Positions 61,827-64,000 of a stretch of DNA of 64,000 nucleotides are shown here, piece after piece. This stretch comes from an uncultured Paracoccaceae bacterium (GTDB lineage: Bacteria; Pseudomonadota; Alphaproteobacteria; Rhodobacterales; Rhodobacteraceae), in NCBI GenBank assembly GCA_947500005.1, contig CANMQJ010000018.1:62001-126000 (forward strand), in the 5' to 3' direction. The notes beneath the pieces were generated by a model. It worked only from the letters and a program-made list of their open reading frames with translations. It was not told where the DNA came from and did not search any database. How positions within the stretch are numbered: the first letter of the stretch is position 1; every line of letters begins with the position of its first letter. Both the position numbers and the translations under genes were made by a program.

Positions 61827-62693
61827 ATGTCCCCCAACCTTACAGGGTCGCTTCTGATGATGGGCAGCATGGCGGCCTTTACGATCAACGACACGATCGT
61901 GAAGCTGCTGGGCGATGCGCTGCCGCTGTTTCAGATCATTACCCTGCGCGGGGCGCTGACCTGTCTGTGGCTGTTCCTGCTGGCCCGTTACATGGGTGCG
62001 CTGCACCTGAACTTCCCCGTACGCGACCGCTGGCTGGTTCTGGCGCGCTGCGGAACCGAGGTGGGGGCGACCTTCTTCTTCCTGACGGCGTTGATGAACA
62101 TGCCGCTGGCCAACGTGACGGCGGTGCTTCAGGTGTTGCCGCTGACCGTGACGCTGGGGGCGGCGCTGGTTTTCGGCGAAACCATCGGCTGGCGGCGGAT
62201 GCTGGCCATCGCCGCGGGGTTCTGCGGGATGCTCTTGATCGTGCGGCCGGGGCCCGAGGGGTTCAGCCTGCATGCGGGTTTTGCGCTGACCGCCGTGGCC
62301 TGCGTCACCGGTCGCGACCTGCTGACGCGGCGGATGTCTTCGTCGGTGCCCTCGCTCACGGTGAGCCTTGCCACCGCGATCTCGGTCACCTGTGCGGGGG
62401 CGCTGGCCTCTTTGACCGTGGAATGGCAACCGCTGACGCCGGAACTGGGCGGGATGGTTCTGGCCACCTCGCTCTTCATCCTGCTGGGCTATACGCTGAG
62501 CGTGATGGTGATGCGCGTGGGCGTGGGAGAGGTGGGGTTCGTCGCGCCCTTTCGCTATTCCGGGCTGCTCTGGGCGCTGGTGCTGGGCTGGCTGGTCTTC
62601 GGCCACTGGCCCGATGCGATCACCATGCTGGGCGGTGGCCTCGTGGTGGCGGCGGGGCTCTTCACGCTGTTCCGGGAACGTTCAGTCGCCTGA
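61827..62693 (+). CDS. EamA/DMT-family exporter
   Basis: A 288-residue inner-membrane protein with about ten hydrophobic segments in two EamA halves (MMGSMAAFTINDTIVKLL and ALTAVACVTGRDLLTRR start them). The family resembles the exporter at 38257 but the ligand is unknown. The 3' end overlaps the convergent glycosyltransferase gene by 12 bases. Confidence 0.85.
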   Translation: MSPNLTGSLLMMGSMAAFTINDTIVKLLGDALPLFQIITLRGALTCLWLFLLARYMGALHLNFPVRDRWLVLARCGTEVGATFFFLTALMNMPLANVTAVLQVLPLTVTLGAALVFGETIGWRRMLAIAAGFCGMLLIVRPGPEGFSLHAGFALTAVACVTGRDLLTRRMSSSVPSLTVSLATAISVTCAGALASLTVEWQPLTPELGGMVLATSLFILLGYTLSVMVMRVGVGEVGFVAPFRYSGLLWALVLGWLVFGHWPDAITMLGGGLVVAAGLFTLFRERSVA

Positions 62694-63491
62694 GAACACC
62701 GCCCGCACATGGGCGTTGTCGATGCCGAACCGGGCGCGGAAATGCGCCTCCTGCGCGGGCGTCAGCGGTTGATAGTCGAATTCCCGCGCGCCGCCCTTCA
62801 TCCGGCTGTCGTTGAAATCGTTATGTCCGCGCAGCATCATGTCCTCGCCCGGAAAGGTGATCGTGGGCATCGCGGTCCAGAGCTTGTGATGCCCGTGATG
62901 CATGATCCCCTCCTGGCAGCCCGGTTGCAGGATCACGCCGAGCGCGATGGCGCTGTAGGGGTACTTGTAGGCGACCACTTCCAGCCCCCGAGGCCCGGCG
63001 CGGAACACGTATCCGGTGTTGAAATCGACCGCGATGGCCGGGTGCCGCGCCCAGAGCGGGCGCAGGTCCAGCGCGGTCCGGCGGAAACGCTCGACGAAAT
63101 CCACGCCCATCGCGTCATCGTCGTCGAGGCGGAATTGCAGATGCGGTTCGCCATCCTCCACGCGCGCATCCTTGAGCGCGCGCGCCATCGCCTGGCGATG
63201 CTTCATCGGCGGGTAGCGGCGGATGGCGGACTGGGGAATGTCGGCGGTCAACGCCTCCAGCCGCTCCATGTAAGGGGCGGGAAAACAGTCGCCGGTCGCG
63301 ATCAGGAAGGCGAAATCGGGATCGGTCTGTGCCCTGACCGACGGCAGGGTGATCGCCTCGAAATAGCGGAACCGCTCCTCCATCCGGGCGGGGTCGTAGA
63401 GAAAGGCGCGGCGCTCCTCGAGGCTGTCATGCTCGACCTTGAAGCCGCCACGGCCGAGATAGGAGAAGCGGCACAGGCCCAGAACCTGCAT
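62682..63491 (-). CDS. Putative rhamnosyltransferase-family glycosyltransferase
   Basis: A 269-residue protein resembling the family named putative rhamnosyl transferase. The DDDD metal motif is in HLQFRLDDDDAMGVDFVERF near residue 125, and TLPSVRAQTDPDFAFLIATGD and GHNDFNDSRM are other blocks. It would act on a cell-surface glycan; the sugar is not certain. It starts one base after the stop of a paralogue at 63493, so they are a tandem pair in one operon. Confidence 0.78.
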   Translation of the reverse strand: MQVLGLCRFSYLGRGGFKVEHDSLEERRAFLYDPARMEERFRYFEAITLPSVRAQTDPDFAFLIATGDCFPAPYMERLEALTADIPQSAIRRYPPMKHRQAMARALKDARVEDGEPHLQFRLDDDDAMGVDFVERFRRTALDLRPLWARHPAIAVDFNTGYVFRAGPRGLEVVAYKYPYSAIALGVILQPGCQEGIMHHGHHKLWTAMPTITFPGEDMMLRGHNDFNDSRMKGGAREFDYQPLTPAQEAHFRARFGIDNAHVRAVFSGD

Positions 63492-63492
63492 C

Positions 63493-64000
63493 TCAGCGCC
63501 CGAACCTGTGGCGGATGGTGGCGGCGTCCACCGCGAAACGCGCGCGGAACTCGGCCTCCTGTTCGCGCGTCAGCGGCTCCACCGGGACGGGTTTGACCTT
63601 TTTCTGCCGCGAGTCGTTGTAGCCGTTATGCGTGCGCACCCACATCGGCGGGCCGCTGTCGCTGACCACCGGCATGAAGCGGTGGATCTTTTCATGGGCG
63701 AAATTCATGATCGTCAGCTTGCAGCCGCCGCGGATATACATGCCCAGCGACGCGACATAGAGCGTGCGAACGATCTCGGTCGCGGCGATGCCGTCCGCGC
63801 CCATCTCGGCCACGTAGCCGCGCGTCCAGTCGAAGGCGACGGTCTTGTTGCGCTTGACCAGCCCGGCGCAGTCCTCGACCGAGGTGCGCAGCCTTTCGAC
63901 GAAATCGACCGAGATCGCGTCGTCGTCGTCATGGCGGAACTGCAGGCAGGGCTGGTCGGGCGCGCGGCGCGCCTTTTGCAGCAGCTCCTTCATCACCTCG
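63493..64000 (-). CDS. Putative rhamnosyltransferase-family glycosyltransferase (partial)
   Basis: The C-terminal ~168 residues of a paralogue of the gene at 62682; the N terminus lies right of the window. It shares DDDDAISVDFVERL, the THNGYNDSRQKK segment corresponding to GHNDFNDSRM, and a closing REQEAEFRARFAVDAATIRHRF. An in-frame ATG at 63996 would cut off the first ~100 residues of the family, so it is not the start. Confidence 0.78.
   Translation of the reverse strand, partial: EVMKELLQKARRAPDQPCLQFRHDDDDAISVDFVERLRTSVEDCAGLVKRNKTVAFDWTRGYVAEMGADGIAATEIVRTLYVASLGMYIRGGCKLTIMNFAHEKIHRFMPVVSDSGPPMWVRTHNGYNDSRQKKVKPVPVEPLTREQEAEFRARFAVDAATIRHRFGR

Overview
This GC-rich window looks like chromosomal DNA of an alphaproteobacterium of the Rhodobacteraceae, most likely the marine Roseobacter group. 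The evidence is the combination of a CcrM-type methylase with GANTC sites in its own promoter, the TrcR (DUF1013) cell-cycle regulator, FlaF/FlbT/DUF1217 flagellar genes, DUF2125 and DUF4170 proteins, and a SoeABC/Xsc/TauR sulfonate module. I see no rRNA, tRNA, CRISPR array, insertion sequence or prophage. No gene-free stretch exceeds about 200 bases. Both ends cut through genes.

Layout. 1-8.7 kb: polyamine uptake and catabolism (partial potA-like ATPase, class III aminotransferase, GntR regulator, potFGHI, FAD amine oxidase), with three TGATCA palindromes in the gene-flanking DNA. 8.7-9.6 kb: a small kinase. 9.7-15.6 kb: late flagellar genes (flgD, fliK, flgJ-like, flgN-like, flagellin, flaF, flbT, DUF1217) with two CtrA-like boxes. 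15.6-18.9 kb: a possible signalling operon (secreted small protein, membrane winged-helix protein, DUF427-cyclase fusion) and a secreted cysteine-containing protein. 19-27 kb: rnhB, ccrM, a second class III cyclase, alkB, mutY, a DciA-like DUF721 gene, a DsbA-family gene and a CoA transferase.

27-31.8 kb: pmbA, a bisphosphate nucleotidase, DUF4170, waaA and lpxK, in the lipid A/Kdo order typical of the group. 31.9-39.1 kb: DUF2125, a methyltransferase, an SDR/crotonase/MaoC cluster, a split mnmC pair (FAD oxidase and mnmD) and a DMT exporter. 39.1-42.1 kb: slt and dapA, divergent. 42.1-52.7 kb: a sulfonate-sulfur module (soeCBA, citrate synthase, pta, DUF3237, xsc, tauR). Xsc would release sulfite and acetyl phosphate. 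Pta and citrate synthase would carry the acetyl group into the TCA cycle, and SoeABC would oxidise the sulfite. 52.8-64 kb: two small membrane proteins, trcR, RNase T2, a TAXI-type TRAP transporter, a DJ-1/PfpI protein, a CocE-type hydrolase, msrB, a second DMT exporter and a tandem pair of putative rhamnosyltransferases.

The most unexplained signal is a 15-base word, GTACAAAACGGTCAA. It occurs as a pair 31-32 bases apart just beyond soeC and again, inverted, inside soeA, where the two copies lie in different reading frames. Other points of interest are the DUF427-cyclase/membrane-regulator cassette, the TauR-type direct repeats at xsc and tauR, the crotonase without its catalytic glutamates, and hairpins between binding-protein and permease genes.
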